From positions 17,887,501-17,951,500 of the forward strand of contig NC_059351.1 in the NCBI RefSeq assembly GCF_019703515.2: a DNA stretch of 64,000 bases, read 5' to 3'. A program made the translations under genes and the position numbers. Below the pieces are notes generated by a model, which saw nothing but the letters and a program-made list of their open reading frames with translations, had not been told where the DNA came from and searched no databases. Origin of the DNA: Myxocyprinus asiaticus (Eukaryota > Chordata > Actinopteri > Cypriniformes > Catostomidae). Below are positions 1-10,260 of the stretch, one piece after another; within the stretch, counting starts at the first letter, position 1, and the number at the start of each line of letters is the position of its first letter.

Positions 1-546
1 CGGGTGTTATTGTGCATGATTCATCAATGCATGGTATACAAAAACAACAGCATTTGTCTTTGTAATTTATTTAACAGAAAATGGGTCTCCATTCCATTAC
101 AGCATAATACCATGAGATATTGGAACATAATATGCATATTTTGCCAAAAATCTCCAAAATAATGATGTGTTATAATTGGGTTTTAGACCTATCACTTCTT
201 TTAAATATGATTTATTTTAAAATGCACATTTAAAGTTTTTTTTTGTTTTTTTTTGGGATATTGTTAGTAATAATAATACTGTAATAATAGTTTGTTATAG
301 TGGTTGTAAATGCATGATCAAAATGACTGATCTTTTCAAATCTTCAGGACAATTGGGAATTCCAGTAGATTTGGTGTTTTCCATGGACACAGGTCAGTAT
401 GGTCGGATGTGACTATAACAGAGGAATGAGGATGACACTTGGGACTTGTGTTAGAATGGTTAGTGCATGAATCCATGCCACAAAATACATGGTAGAAGGT
501 TTCTGTTTGTTGCAACCTGGTTAATATATATTATAGGTTAATATAT
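1..546. other. AT-rich intergenic DNA, nothing recognised
   Basis: No coding exon, RNA gene or bounded repeat could be supported here. The stretch is AT-rich with T runs near 235-255. Confidence 0.5.
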
Positions 547-1324
547 ATTATATGTAACGAGCGATAGTGAGAACAACAGACCCAAGAGCAGAGGAACAGT
601 TCAAAGAATTTATTAACATAATAATAATTATAATAATAATAATAATTTATTAACAGCAATTTAGTTGTGGAATCTTTCATGTAAGACCAGCTGACATGCA
701 GCACACTGGAAAGCATCCACTCTCCCGACAAGTGGGCAACCAACAGATACAAGAGACAGGACCAACTAGGCAGATAGAGTGAGGTTAGTCCTCAACATAA
801 AACTGCTATCTATAATGTAAACACATTACAAACTGCAACAAACTACAGTCAACATTAAACAATCCAGCCAAGGACATGACACACGAGGGGATTAATATAT
901 GCATGAAAAACAAGGGTCAGGCGCCGCTCGCAGCTGAAAGTTGGCAAGATCAGCGTTCCCATGGAAACAATCATGGTTCCCATGGAAACGCTGATTCTGC
1001 ATGCCAGCAGCACCTGAAACACATGAGGGCAAAAAAATCAACATGCTTGGAACAAAACAAACAGGGAATGATGATGCCACGGTCCTCATCAGACAAAACC
1101 CAACCTGACAATGTGACAGGACCGTGACAACACCAGAGAGTGCACGGCAGTAACTCGCGCATGGTGGTCACTAATAACCGGACCCGTGCACTCACACAAA
1201 GAACAAACACAAAACACAAGATAGACGGGACGATAATGCCACGGTCCTGTCAACTTGTCAGGTTGGGTTTCTGTCTGATGGGACCATGGCATTATCATCC
1301 CCTGTCTGTCTCGTGACAATTATA
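547..1324. mobile_element. LTR-like element (possible solo LTR), 766 bp
   Basis: The element runs from TGTAACGAG at 553 to CTCGTGACA at 1318, so it has TG...CA ends. It is flanked on both sides by ATTATA (547-552 and 1319-1324), a plausible target duplication although the surroundings are AT-rich. Positions about 1064-1125 and 1238-1305 form an imperfect inverted repeat around the motif CCAACCTGAC. There is no coding capacity. It could be a solo LTR or a short terminal-inverted-repeat element; the TG...CA ends favour an LTR. Confidence 0.45.
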
Positions 1325-1944
1325 TATATATAATTTGCATAACAGGAGAGAGACACTGCAGCCAGAATATTGCAGGAAGATGAAGATACATGAATCCATA
1401 AAAATGACATAAAATGATTTTAATAAAAATAATATTTTTACAGCTTTGTGGATTTTTATTTTTTTATTTCCTTCCATATAAAATATGACTACATTTTGGT
1501 TAGCTGGGCACAATCTTAGTGTGACCTGTAAATGACAAGTTCAATGATTGGCAGTTAGCCTATAAAAATAAAGTCATGTTTAGCACTCAGTGTTTTATAT
1601 TGACATATACTGACCTATAAGCAGCATGACCATCTGCCTTTGGTTCTGTTGTCAGATCACTTCAGGCCTTCACAAACTGGCTGTCAACATAGTAGCTTTA
1701 CCTCATTTGCACTTTGTCATACCTGGTTTTTCCTCTTGTTGTTCCTTGTGCACACTCAGCAAATATTTGATGAAAAACAATAGCACTTGACAGGGATTAG
1801 TACCATGGAATTGCAAACTGAACACACTGAGAATTCGGTGACAGTAGGTCGAAAGTTTTGCTGTTGAAATCGGCCCGTGCTTACCAAAATTCAAATCCCT
1901 GCCCCCAGTGGCCGAAGCTGGAAGTGTTGTTTGATGGGCACATG
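1325..1944. other. intergenic DNA, nothing recognised
   Basis: AT-rich spacer between two mobile elements. No exon, RNA gene or repeat boundary could be supported. Confidence 0.4.
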
Positions 1945-4201
1945 TAAGGCCCTGTCCCAAATGGCGCACTTCATGTGGAATTGCGGTCTCGTGGCCTAGT
2001 TGCGCGTGCTTGTGAAGTCTACGAGTCTGAAGTGTGTCCCATTTGTAAGTTTAGCACTTGCGAGGGTTGTTGCGAGCGCCCCCTTTGCACCCTCGATGCG
2101 GTCTTCATTGAAGCCCGCACTGCTCCGGTCTCACGCCAGTCCGCTTCCCAACAGTCCTTGCGACAGACCAATCAGAAGGACTCCAGATTCTGAGCTGGAG
2201 GAAAAACATGGCGGACAAGACAATGTTCAATTGCGGATTAAAAATTTATTTTAATAATCACTTTTTCATGATTGTCAATGGCAGATCACTTGCTTATCAT
2301 GGATATATAGAATCACTTTTAAGTCTGATGTGTAGAACTTGTTCAAAACTTTGTTTTATTTAATTTTCCAGAGATATGGAATTACTCCTATTCAGTTTAT
2401 TGTTATTGTTGTTTCAAAGAGGATTTTATAATTATTGTGAGTAGGGCTGCAACAACTAATCGATAAAATCGATAATTATCGATAATGGAAATAATTGACA
2501 ACGCATTTCATTATCGATTAGTTGGATATTTGCAGTAAGCACGGAGAAGCCCCGTCAGTGACGTCACTTCATAGCCAAGTGAAAAATGTGTTGCATGATA
2601 ACTTGTTTGAAAAACAGCGGAGACAAGTTGAAGTGGAAAAAATAGGACCCAAGTTGTCCAGCGCACGAGAGCACTTTATAAACACCTTAAAGAAGATCAT
2701 AATAAGCATACAGTTTAATGTGGAGCGGTTGCTGCATCAGGTGCGTTTACAGAGTGATTGCGCTGTTTGATGCGCGAGAGTTGTTTCTCTCCAGCGCATC
2801 ACTTAACATTTTACTACTGTTTTCTGTTTTATAATGTAAACGTTATGAGTTCAAAATCAGCTGTGATTTTCGCAAAACTGTTTGTTCTTACCACAAGCGA
2901 GTCTCCATTAAACTTTACTGAGCAAGCGAGCGCGCGCATCCGCGTCAATCAAACCGATCGCAGTGGTGAAAGTCCTCCTGATAATGTCTGATTTTACTAG
3001 TAAATTTATACTATGGCAAACATTATTTTACTGGATAAGCCATACACACTTTTTTTTTTTTTTTAAAGAATAGTTTAGAAACATGTAATCAGTGAAAATA
3101 CTGTTTTAAAAACTATAATATTAAAATACTTAAATGTATGTAATCAGTGTGTACAAGCATATGTATCTAACATAATTATGAATTTTTCAGCTGGGCAGAA
3201 TGATTAATATTTATATTCTCGTGTCACTATTGTCCTCTGCTGGGTTGATCTTTTGTCCCACTCCATGCCCTATGGATCATTTTACTCTTTAATGATGAGC
3301 ACTTTTTGTTAAGTTTTACAAGGAACTGTTTCTAATAATAATAATAATAATGTATTACTTTTCATGATTCAGGCTTTGTTCAAAGTTTTGTGAGAGTATA
3401 GAATCGTGAATTCAGTAATGTGAATCAAATCAAATCCTTAAGCCCTTTATCATATCAGTTTTTTGAAAAATCATATTTTAATAAAATATAGGAAATAAAA
3501 TTTCAGTTTTTATCCGATTAATCATAGAAATAATCGAAGATTAATCGATTATCAAAATAATCGTTAGTTGCAGCCCTAATTGTGAGTCTCTAAACTATCA
3601 AGACAGGAAAGAATAATTTAATGCACATGGCTGTAGCTTGTAAGATTGCTTATATTTATTGATATAGCAACATTCGGTCTAACAGTGCTATTTATACCTG
3701 CAGAAGTGTGGCTGTGTGTATTTTATAACTGTTTTTGCGAATATATGGTGGTGTGTTCTTTCTATATATTTTAGTGTGTTCTAAGCTGTAACCGTCCATG
3801 TGTCTGAATAATGTTTATTTGTTCTCTAAAGATATAAAACAATGGGGTTTTGTTGCTGTAGTCATATGTGCACTTTGTTTTTCAGAGGTTCTTTATTATC
3901 CAATGCTTTATTGTTAGTGTGTTGCTTGAAATTATTTAATAAAAACAAATATTCAATAGTTAAAGTGTGTTCCTTTACCCTATCTATCAATGCCATGACT
4001 TTTATAAATAATAATTTGTAAAACTGCATGTAAATAAAAACAATGTAAAAAATGCGTCATTTGACTGAAGTCTTGAAGTCTGCCCCAAATGCACACTTTT
4101 ACCAATCATGCTCCCTCATGGACTTGCTGACTAGTGCCCCATCGGTCTGCACTCAGAGGAAAACCAAAAGGGCGGAGGGTGCCATTTGGTACAGGGCCTA
4201 A
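1945..4201. mobile_element. PIF/Harbinger-like non-autonomous element with nested hAT
   Basis: The termini are inverted repeats: GGCCCTGTCCCAAATGGC at 1948 and its near-complement ending at 4198. The element is flanked by TAA on both sides (1945-1947 and 4199-4201). A three-base TAA/TTA duplication is typical of PIF/Harbinger elements (family knowledge). It has no transposase and is split by a complete hAT-type insertion at 2442-3578. Without that insertion it would be about 1.1 kb. A diverged relative of its left half appears at about 8090-8317. Confidence 0.6.
2434..3586. mobile_element. hAT-type non-autonomous transposon, 1137 bp
   Basis: The element spans 2442-3578, with ends TAGGGCTGCAAC and GTTGCAGCCCTA as inverted repeats. 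A perfect eight-base duplication, ATTGTGAG, lies at 2434-2441 and 3579-3586. Eight-base duplications are the hAT signature. Subterminal AT-rich repeats around ATCGATTA occur at both ends. No transposase frame remains. It sits inside the PIF-like element. Confidence 0.85.
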
Positions 4202-4833
4202 GATTCAGTGTCCGTGTGAAAAATCCACAGAGTGGCGCCAAAAGCGAGTTGTATTTTAAATTGTAAATGATGAAATAGTCAACAGGATATATATATATAT
4301 ACATATTTTATTAACTCTTTATTAACTCTCTGCAACCTATGGCACCCTCACTGTTATCACTGGCAAGCCAGCAACGGTGAGAGAGTAGACTATTTTATTT
4401 ATATAAATTCCACACCTGCATTCCAATCTACATCTTGATGTAATACTTCCTCATGATCATGCAGCATGTTTTCATGAGCTGAATGGGAGGCTAAACAAAA
4501 AGTAAGAATGTGAGGAGACTGCAGAATACCCATCAGACTCGTGCAGTGCGCGCAAGCCATTCGCGCATCACGAGAAAGGCAGTGCTTCACTTTTGGTTAA
4601 TCGCGCGAGTAAACGCGCCTGCCTTGCTTCAATCAGTCTGCGCAGATGACAGCCTACATTCCGTGTTTTATTTGTTTCTTTTTGTTTCAGAACAACACGT
4701 TGTCATGTCTACTGACGTATTGTGCAGCAGATGGTGCTGTGTTGTTTTTTGTCTCTCCCTCTTCTTTGTTTTTCGCTCTTCCTCTCTTTTACTCTCCTCC
4801 CCTTTCACAGGATTGGGCCATGGTGGAATTAGC

Positions 4834-6461
4834 TACAGTGCATCCAGAAAGTATTCACAGCACTTCACTTTTTCCACATTTTGTTATGTTACAGCCTTAT
4901 TCCAAAATGGATTAAATTCATTATTTTCCTCAAAATTCTACAAACAATACCCAATAATGACAACGTGAAAAGTTTGTTTGAAATCTTTGCAAATTTATTA
5001 AAAATAAAAAACGAAAAAAAAATCACATGTACATAAGTATTCACAGCCTTTGCTCAATACTTTGTTGAAGCACCAATTACAGCCTCAAGTCTTTTTGAGT
5101 ATGATGCTACAAGCTTGGCACACCTATTTTTGGGCAGTTTCTCCCATTCTTCTTTGCAGGACCTCTCAAGCTCCATCAGGTTGGATGGAGAGCGTCGGTG
5201 CACAGCCATTTTCAGATCTCTCCAGAGATGTTCAATCGGGTTCAAGTCTGGGCTCTGGCTGGGCCACTCAAGGACATTCACAGAGTTGTCCCGTAGCCAC
5301 TCCTTTGTTATCTTGGCTGTGTGCTTAGGGTCGTTGTCCTGTTGGAAGATGAACCTTCACCCCAGTCTGAGGTCCAGAGCGCTCTGGAGCAGGTTTTCAT
5401 CAAGGATGTCTCTGTACATTGCTGCATTCATCTTTCCCTCGATCCTGACTAGTCTCCCAGTTCCTGCCGCTGAAAAACATCCCCACAGCATGATGCTGCC
5501 ACCACCATGCTTCACTGTAGGGATGGTATTGGCCAGGTGATGGTTTCCTCCAGTCATGACACTTGCCATTCAGGCCAAAGAGTTCAATCTTTGTCTCATC
5601 AGACTAGAGAATTTTGTTTCTCATGGTCTGAGAGTCCTTCAGGTGCCTTTTGGCAAACTCCAGGCAGGCTGTCATGTGCCTATTACTGAGGAGTGGCTTC
5701 CGTCTGGCCACTCTACCATACAGGCCTGATTGGTGGAGTGCTGCAGAGATGGTTATTCTTCTGGAAGGTTCTCCTCTCTCCACAGAGAAACGCTGGAGCT
5801 CTGTCAGAGTGACCATCGGGTTCTTGGTCACCTCCCTGACTAAGGCCCTTCTCCCCCGATCGCTCAGTTTGGCCAGGTGGCCAGCTCTAGGAAGAGTCCT
5901 GGTGGTTCCAAACTTCTTCCATTTACGGATGATGGAGGCCACTGTGCTCATTGGGACCTTCAATGCTGCAGAAATTTTTCTGTACCCTTCCCCAGGTCTG
6001 TGCCTCAATACAATCCTGTCTCGGAGGTCTACAGACAATTCCTTGGACTTGGAATTCCATGGCTTGGTTTGTGTACTGACATGCACTGTTAACTGTGGGA
6101 CCTTATATAGACAGGTGTGTGCCTTTCAAAATCATGTCCAATCAACTGAATTTACCACAGGTGGACTCAAATCAAGTTGTAGAAACATCTCAAGGATGAT
6201 CAGTGGAAACAGGATGCACCTGAGCTCAATTTTGAGTGTCATGGCAAAGGCTGTGAATACTTATGTACATGTGATTTTGTTTCATTTTTTATTTTTAATA
6301 AGTTTGCAAAGATTTCAAACTTCTTTCACATTGTTATTATGGGGTATTGTTTGTAGAATTTTGAGGAAAATAATTAATTCAATCCATTTTGGAATAAGGC
6401 TGTAACATAACAAAATGTGGAAAAAAGTGAAGCGCTGTGAATACTTTCCGAATGCACTGTA
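4834..6461 (-). mobile_element. Tc1/mariner transposon, 1624 bp, long terminal inverted repeats
   Basis: The ends CAGTGCATCC (4836) and its counterpart GCACTG (to 6459) are flanked by TA dinucleotides at 4834-4835 and 6460-6461. The terminal inverted repeats extend for roughly 200 bp and include the shared motif CCACATTTTGTTATGTTA. A broken transposase lies on the minus strand inside. This copy is clearly inactive. Confidence 0.9.
5054..6086 (-). pseudogene. Tc1-family transposase, broken
   Basis: Transposases of this family bind the terminal repeats and cut and paste the element through a DDE-type catalytic domain. The N-terminal half (6086-5604) has paired helix-turn-helix sequence (GYRKISAALKVPMSTVASII) and ends at an in-frame TAG exactly where the family has the tryptophan before SDET. 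Downstream, the pieces [18 protein letters not shown] (about 5520-5450) and [17 protein letters not shown] (about 5265-5210) lie in shifted frames. At least one stop and more than one frameshift are therefore visible. It is unrelated to any host gene. Confidence 0.9.
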
Positions 6462-7480
6462 CATCCTAGGATTGGTGCGTTGGAGAGTCTGGGCTATTTA
6501 AAAGGAGCATGCTGCTCAGAAGAGAGACTGCTCCCGAGGCAGGTGTGTAGCCCAGTTGGCCATTCCGTGTAGCTTCCCTTTGTGTGTAGTGGTTGCTGTT
6601 GAGAGTGGTTACAAACTGTGTTGAATTATTGATGTTAAGGTGTGAGCTAACATGTTGCAGTTAGGGTTAGGGTTAGATTTTAGAGTTAAAATGTGTGTTA
6701 ACTTTGTGATTCACTGTTGTGATGGCTAGTGATTCTAGTTAATTGCTTCAATAGGAAGGGGTAGGTGATGAGGGCCTTTTTTATGATGTTTTGTTTTCTC
6801 CTGTTTTTGTAGTAGGTAAGTTATTTGTATTTTGTTTTCTTTTCTTTTGGTTTAGGTAATTTAACATTATTTGTGAAGGTAGAAATGTTTTGTTTATTGT
6901 TTTGGCCATCCTCCTCATCAAAGTTTTAGCTTCCTTTCTTCTCAACATACATTTTTAATTAATTCTGATTTATGTTATTGTGGTTGTCGTGTCACATTTA
7001 TGTTTCGTCCTTACCCCTAGACGGGATGTAACAATGTGATGTAATAAAGAAAACACCACTATTAATCTTTGAGGTTTCCAACCCAGCATACAGGTACACC
7101 CTCCTTGAACCATAGTCACACTCAAAATTACATTAAAAGATTAAAAGAGAAAACATCTACCCACATCGTGGGGTTCAAAAATCGGAGTCTATTCAAAATA
7201 TACATTAAACCTGGAAATAAAGTTTTAGGATTTTGCAGATGTGATTCATCGAAAAGGTCTAAGCAGTTGATCGGTTTGTGATGCACAAATGGCTTGCACG
7301 TGTAGCACGAGCCTCGTCACACTTCAATAGTGTTTAGTCTCCCATTCAGCTGATGATCATGCGTGATCATGAGGAAGGATTACATCAAGATGTAGATTGG
7401 AATGCAGGTGCGAAAAACGTCTTATAAATAAAATAGCCTACTCCTATCTCGCTGTTGCTTGCGTGCTAGTGATTACTCCT

Positions 7481-8085
7481 CTGCTGATTTTGAAAAATGT
7501 ATGACAAAATATAAAAAGCACTTTTACAAGATGCCCTGTGAAAATTCACATGCAGGATCATGATTATATCATAATCATCGGGTTTTGCACACATTTTTCA
7601 CTCAAATTATATGCTGATAATATAATTTGTAATGAAAAATGAACGATTAAACTACAAAAATGCAAAATAGAAACATTTTCACAAGTGGACTCAAACATCA
7701 TAAAATCACTCACATACATGCGCATGTTTTCGGCACAGCCATTGACCAGGAAAATAAAAAATGGCATTCCATGTCAAAAAGGTTACCGACTCCAGCCCTA
7801 ACCTAAAGCCCAACCCTTAACCTAATCATCAGTGAAGTTCAAATGTCATTTTACAGTAAAAATGCAACCTCCGAATCACGCTCATAATTGTTCCTGTGTA
7901 TGCGATGTGTGTAATTCCTGGTTCCCAATGGACCAGAACACGTGTTTCGAAGTTGCCCATGCAACACACTATTAGTAGCGTGATGGGGGTGACACTAGTC
8001 AGTAATTGGCTGAATTGGGTTGATTTCAGGCTAAATTAACTTTTGGAAGCAAAATGTCAATTTCCCATGTGATTGTGTTGGTTAT
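7481..8085. other. intergenic DNA, nothing recognised
   Basis: AT-rich spacer with several CTAACC-type motifs (7795-7825). No coding exon or bounded repeat was supported. Confidence 0.4.
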
Positions 8086-8089
8086 TGCT

Positions 8090-8317
8090 GGCCTTATGTC
8101 ACCAAGGACACTGGCCCTTTTGCAACTGCTGTCCTCAGCCACACTTTTGTGCCACATGCTGTATACTGTTGGGTAGTTGTCCATTTTGATGTCCGTTCCA
8201 GTGCAGGCTTCGCAAAAGGGCACATCAAGGGTACATAGAAGCCAAATGGGACACCTTACAGTCTCATGGACATCATGGACACGCACAAGCAAAACTCCAG
8301 GATATCGCAAGTCCATA
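8090..8317 (-). repeat. Degenerate relative of the PIF-like element at 1948
   Basis: Read on the minus strand, this segment resembles about 1970-2140, sharing GTGTCCCATTTG and a later block around GAAGCC(T/C)GCACTG. It is heavily diverged. The gypsy-type LTR element at 8318 interrupts it directly. Confidence 0.4.
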
Positions 8318-8544
8318 TGTCACGACTGGCTCATAAGCCGTGACAAAGAGGGAGACCACACATGGGTTAAATGTTCAAATAAAAATACATTCATTAAGGA
8401 AAATGTTTACATATAATTAATAACAAAAACAACAGAAACCAAAAAGAACACATCTGAATGGGGAAGAGCATAGAGTTAAGACAGGGTGAGAGCTGCTTAA
8501 ATGCCATGCAGCATTCACTGGCACAGGTGTATTCCATCAATATT

Positions 8545-8805
8545 GCCCTTACACAAAATCTAAACTAGCCACAAACTTGCCACTCTTTATTTTCACATGC
8601 AAATGAGCCTGTGATTTACTGCAAATGTTTGCCAGAAGTTTGCAGCGCTTCACCGGTAGTGGTGAACCTCAGGCAAACCTTTGACAACAATGGACAATTT
8701 GCCGCAAGTTAGCCGCAAAGCTAATTTGCATGTGAAAATGAGATGTGGTGTATTTGCAGCAAGTTTGCAGAAAATTTGCAGCGAACCCTCAATTTTTGTA
8801 AGGGC
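8545..8805. mobile_element. 261-bp inverted-repeat insert within the left LTR
   Basis: The right LTR reads CAATATTGATGAGCC continuously, while the left LTR is split at CAATATT/GATGAGCC by this insert. The insert starts GCCCTTACAC and ends GTAAGGGC, an inverted repeat of about 9 bp. Comparison of the two LTRs shows a duplication of zero or one base. There is no coding capacity. The superfamily was not recognised. Confidence 0.65.
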
Positions 8806-9114
8806 GATGAGCCAAACAACTTCATTCACCACCAATCTGCAATACAGAATACAAACAAAAAAGAAAAACCAATACGGCCTAAAAGGGGCCCTGACAACCT
8901 CCCCCATAAAAAGAGATCTATAAGAGATCCGACTAACATTAAATAAACAAAATAAAGAAATATACAACACCCTGCATCATCCCACCACTCAGTCCATCCC
9001 ACAACTCCAGTCCTCAGCAACCATGCACCCTGTGGAAGCAAATTAAGAAAACCAAAGTGTAGGGTAGAAAATAGAAGGAATCAGCAGGGGAAGGGGAAAC
9101 AAACTTTAGGGTAA

Positions 9115-9559
9115 GGGGGCCCTGGGTAGCTCAGTAAGTAAAGACGCTGACTACCACACCTGGAGTCACAAGTTCGAATCCAGGGCATGCTGAATGACTC
9201 CAGTCAGGCTTCCTAAGCAACCAATTGGCCCAGTTGCTAGGCTGGGTAGAGTCACGTTGGGTTAACCTCCTCATGGTCGCTATAATGTGGTTCTCGCTCT
9301 CGGTGGGGCACGTGGCGAGTTGTGCGTGGATGCTGTGGAGAATAGCGTGAAGCCTCCACACGCACTAGGTCTGCACGGTAACACGCTCAACAAGCCACAT
9401 GATAAGATGCGTGGATTGACGGTCTCGGACGCGGAGGCAACTAGGATTCGTCCTCTGCCACCCGGATTGAGGCGAGCCACTACACCACCACGAGGACTTA
9501 GAGCACATTGGGCATTCCAAATTGGGGAGAAAAGGGGAGAAAAAAAAACAAAAAAACTT
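9115..9559 (+). repeat. tRNA-headed SINE, copy 1
   Basis: The head is tRNA-like: a GGGTAGCTCAGTAAGT A-box region at about 9124 and a GTTCGAATCC B-box at 9172-9181, the two-part RNA polymerase III promoter. A roughly 300-bp body ends in CATTCCAAATTGGGGAG and an A-rich tail. Two further copies are at 20157-20586 and 28235-28634, both inverted. The structure matches tRNA-derived SINEs of cyprinid fish (family knowledge). Long open frames over this SINE are incidental. The target duplication is too decayed to define. Confidence 0.85.
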
Positions 9560-9561
9560 GA

Positions 9562-9879
9562 TGTTAAGAGGGCTCTTGACAAAGTGTCCGCCAACACGTT
9601 GTCAGAGCCGTTAATGTGACGTATGTCCAGTGCATAGGGTGAGAAGTAATTTAACCTCATCAAAAGCTCGCTGACAGATGTCCAAATGAACTCCATCTTA
9701 GCCTTGAGCAGGTCGGTCAAAGGGGCTACAACAGTAGAGAAGTTTTTACAAAAGTTATGATGGTAACCAACTAGGCCTGGGAAACGCATTAACTCCTTTT
9801 TTGTTGTAGAAGGAGAATGATCAATGGACTCTACCTTAGCACGTACTGTGCACACAGCTCTGCCCGACCATCTTACCAA
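9562..9879 (-). pseudogene. gypsy-type pol remnant (reverse transcriptase/RNase H)
   Basis: On the minus strand, about 9800-9700, the translated fragment NFSTVVAPLTDLLKAK is typical of the end of gypsy reverse transcriptase. After a deletion it runs into DIRHINGSDNVLADTLSRA, typical of the end of RNase H. Gag, protease, most of pol and integrase are missing. It lies in the interior of the LTR element and matches the right-to-left direction set by the primer-binding site. Confidence 0.75.
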
Positions 9880-10260
9880 GGTACGTTACTGTCGCACTTT
9901 GCCGAGTTCAAATCCCGGACGAGCACCCATTTGTCACGACTGGCTCATAAGCCGTGACAAAGAGGGAGACATCACGTGGGTTAAATGTTAAAAAAAAATA
10001 TATAGTTATTAAAGGAAAATGTTTATATAAAATGAATTATAACACAAAACAACAGAAACCAAAAATAACACATGTCTGAATGGGGAAGAGGAGAGAGTGA
10101 AGACTGGGCAGGGCCGCTTAAATACCATGCAGCATTCACTGGCACAGGTGTATCCCATCAATATTGATGAGCCAAACGACCCCATTCACCACCAATCTGC
10201 AACACAAAATACAAACACAAAAGAAAAACCAATACGGCTTAAAAGGGGCCGTAACACATA

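Larger units (their letters stand above)
4350..7480. mobile_element. Inverted-repeat element interrupted by a Tc1 copy
   Basis: About 130 bp at 4350-4505 recur in inverse orientation at about 7335-7475; both arms share GCATTCCAATCTACATC and the flanking AT-rich stretch. The arms enclose the Tc1 element at 4836-6459 and about 1.3 kb of other sequence. That sequence includes a possible TATA motif (TATTTAAAA near 6495) and a GTTAGGG run near 6660. Exact outer borders and a target duplication were not found, so the class is unknown. Confidence 0.5.
8314..10260 (-). mobile_element. Decayed gypsy-type LTR retrotransposon
   Basis: Two direct repeats are visible: 8318-8896 (579 bp, enlarged by a 261-bp insert) and 9932-10256 (325 bp). 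Both begin TGTCACGACTGG and end in CA. Flanks are CATA at 8314-8317 and 10257-10260, a four-base target duplication. Next to the right LTR, at 9906-9929, lies a run ending ATCCCGGACGAGCACCCA. Read on the minus strand this is a TGG-starting primer-binding site complementary to a tRNA T-arm plus acceptor end. The element therefore reads right to left. Only fragments of pol remain (about 9565-9875), and a SINE interrupts the interior. Confidence 0.8.

Noticed and set aside
5115..6405. Long plus-strand frames of 141 and 251 codons
   Set aside because: They are the reverse strand of the broken Tc1 transposase.
6660..6685. Telomere-like GTTAGGG repeats
   Set aside because: Fewer than three units; such short runs are common in fish intergenic DNA.
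9120..9195. tRNA gene
   Set aside because: A and B boxes are present but this is the head of a SINE with a body and A-tail, and two sister copies have the same structure.
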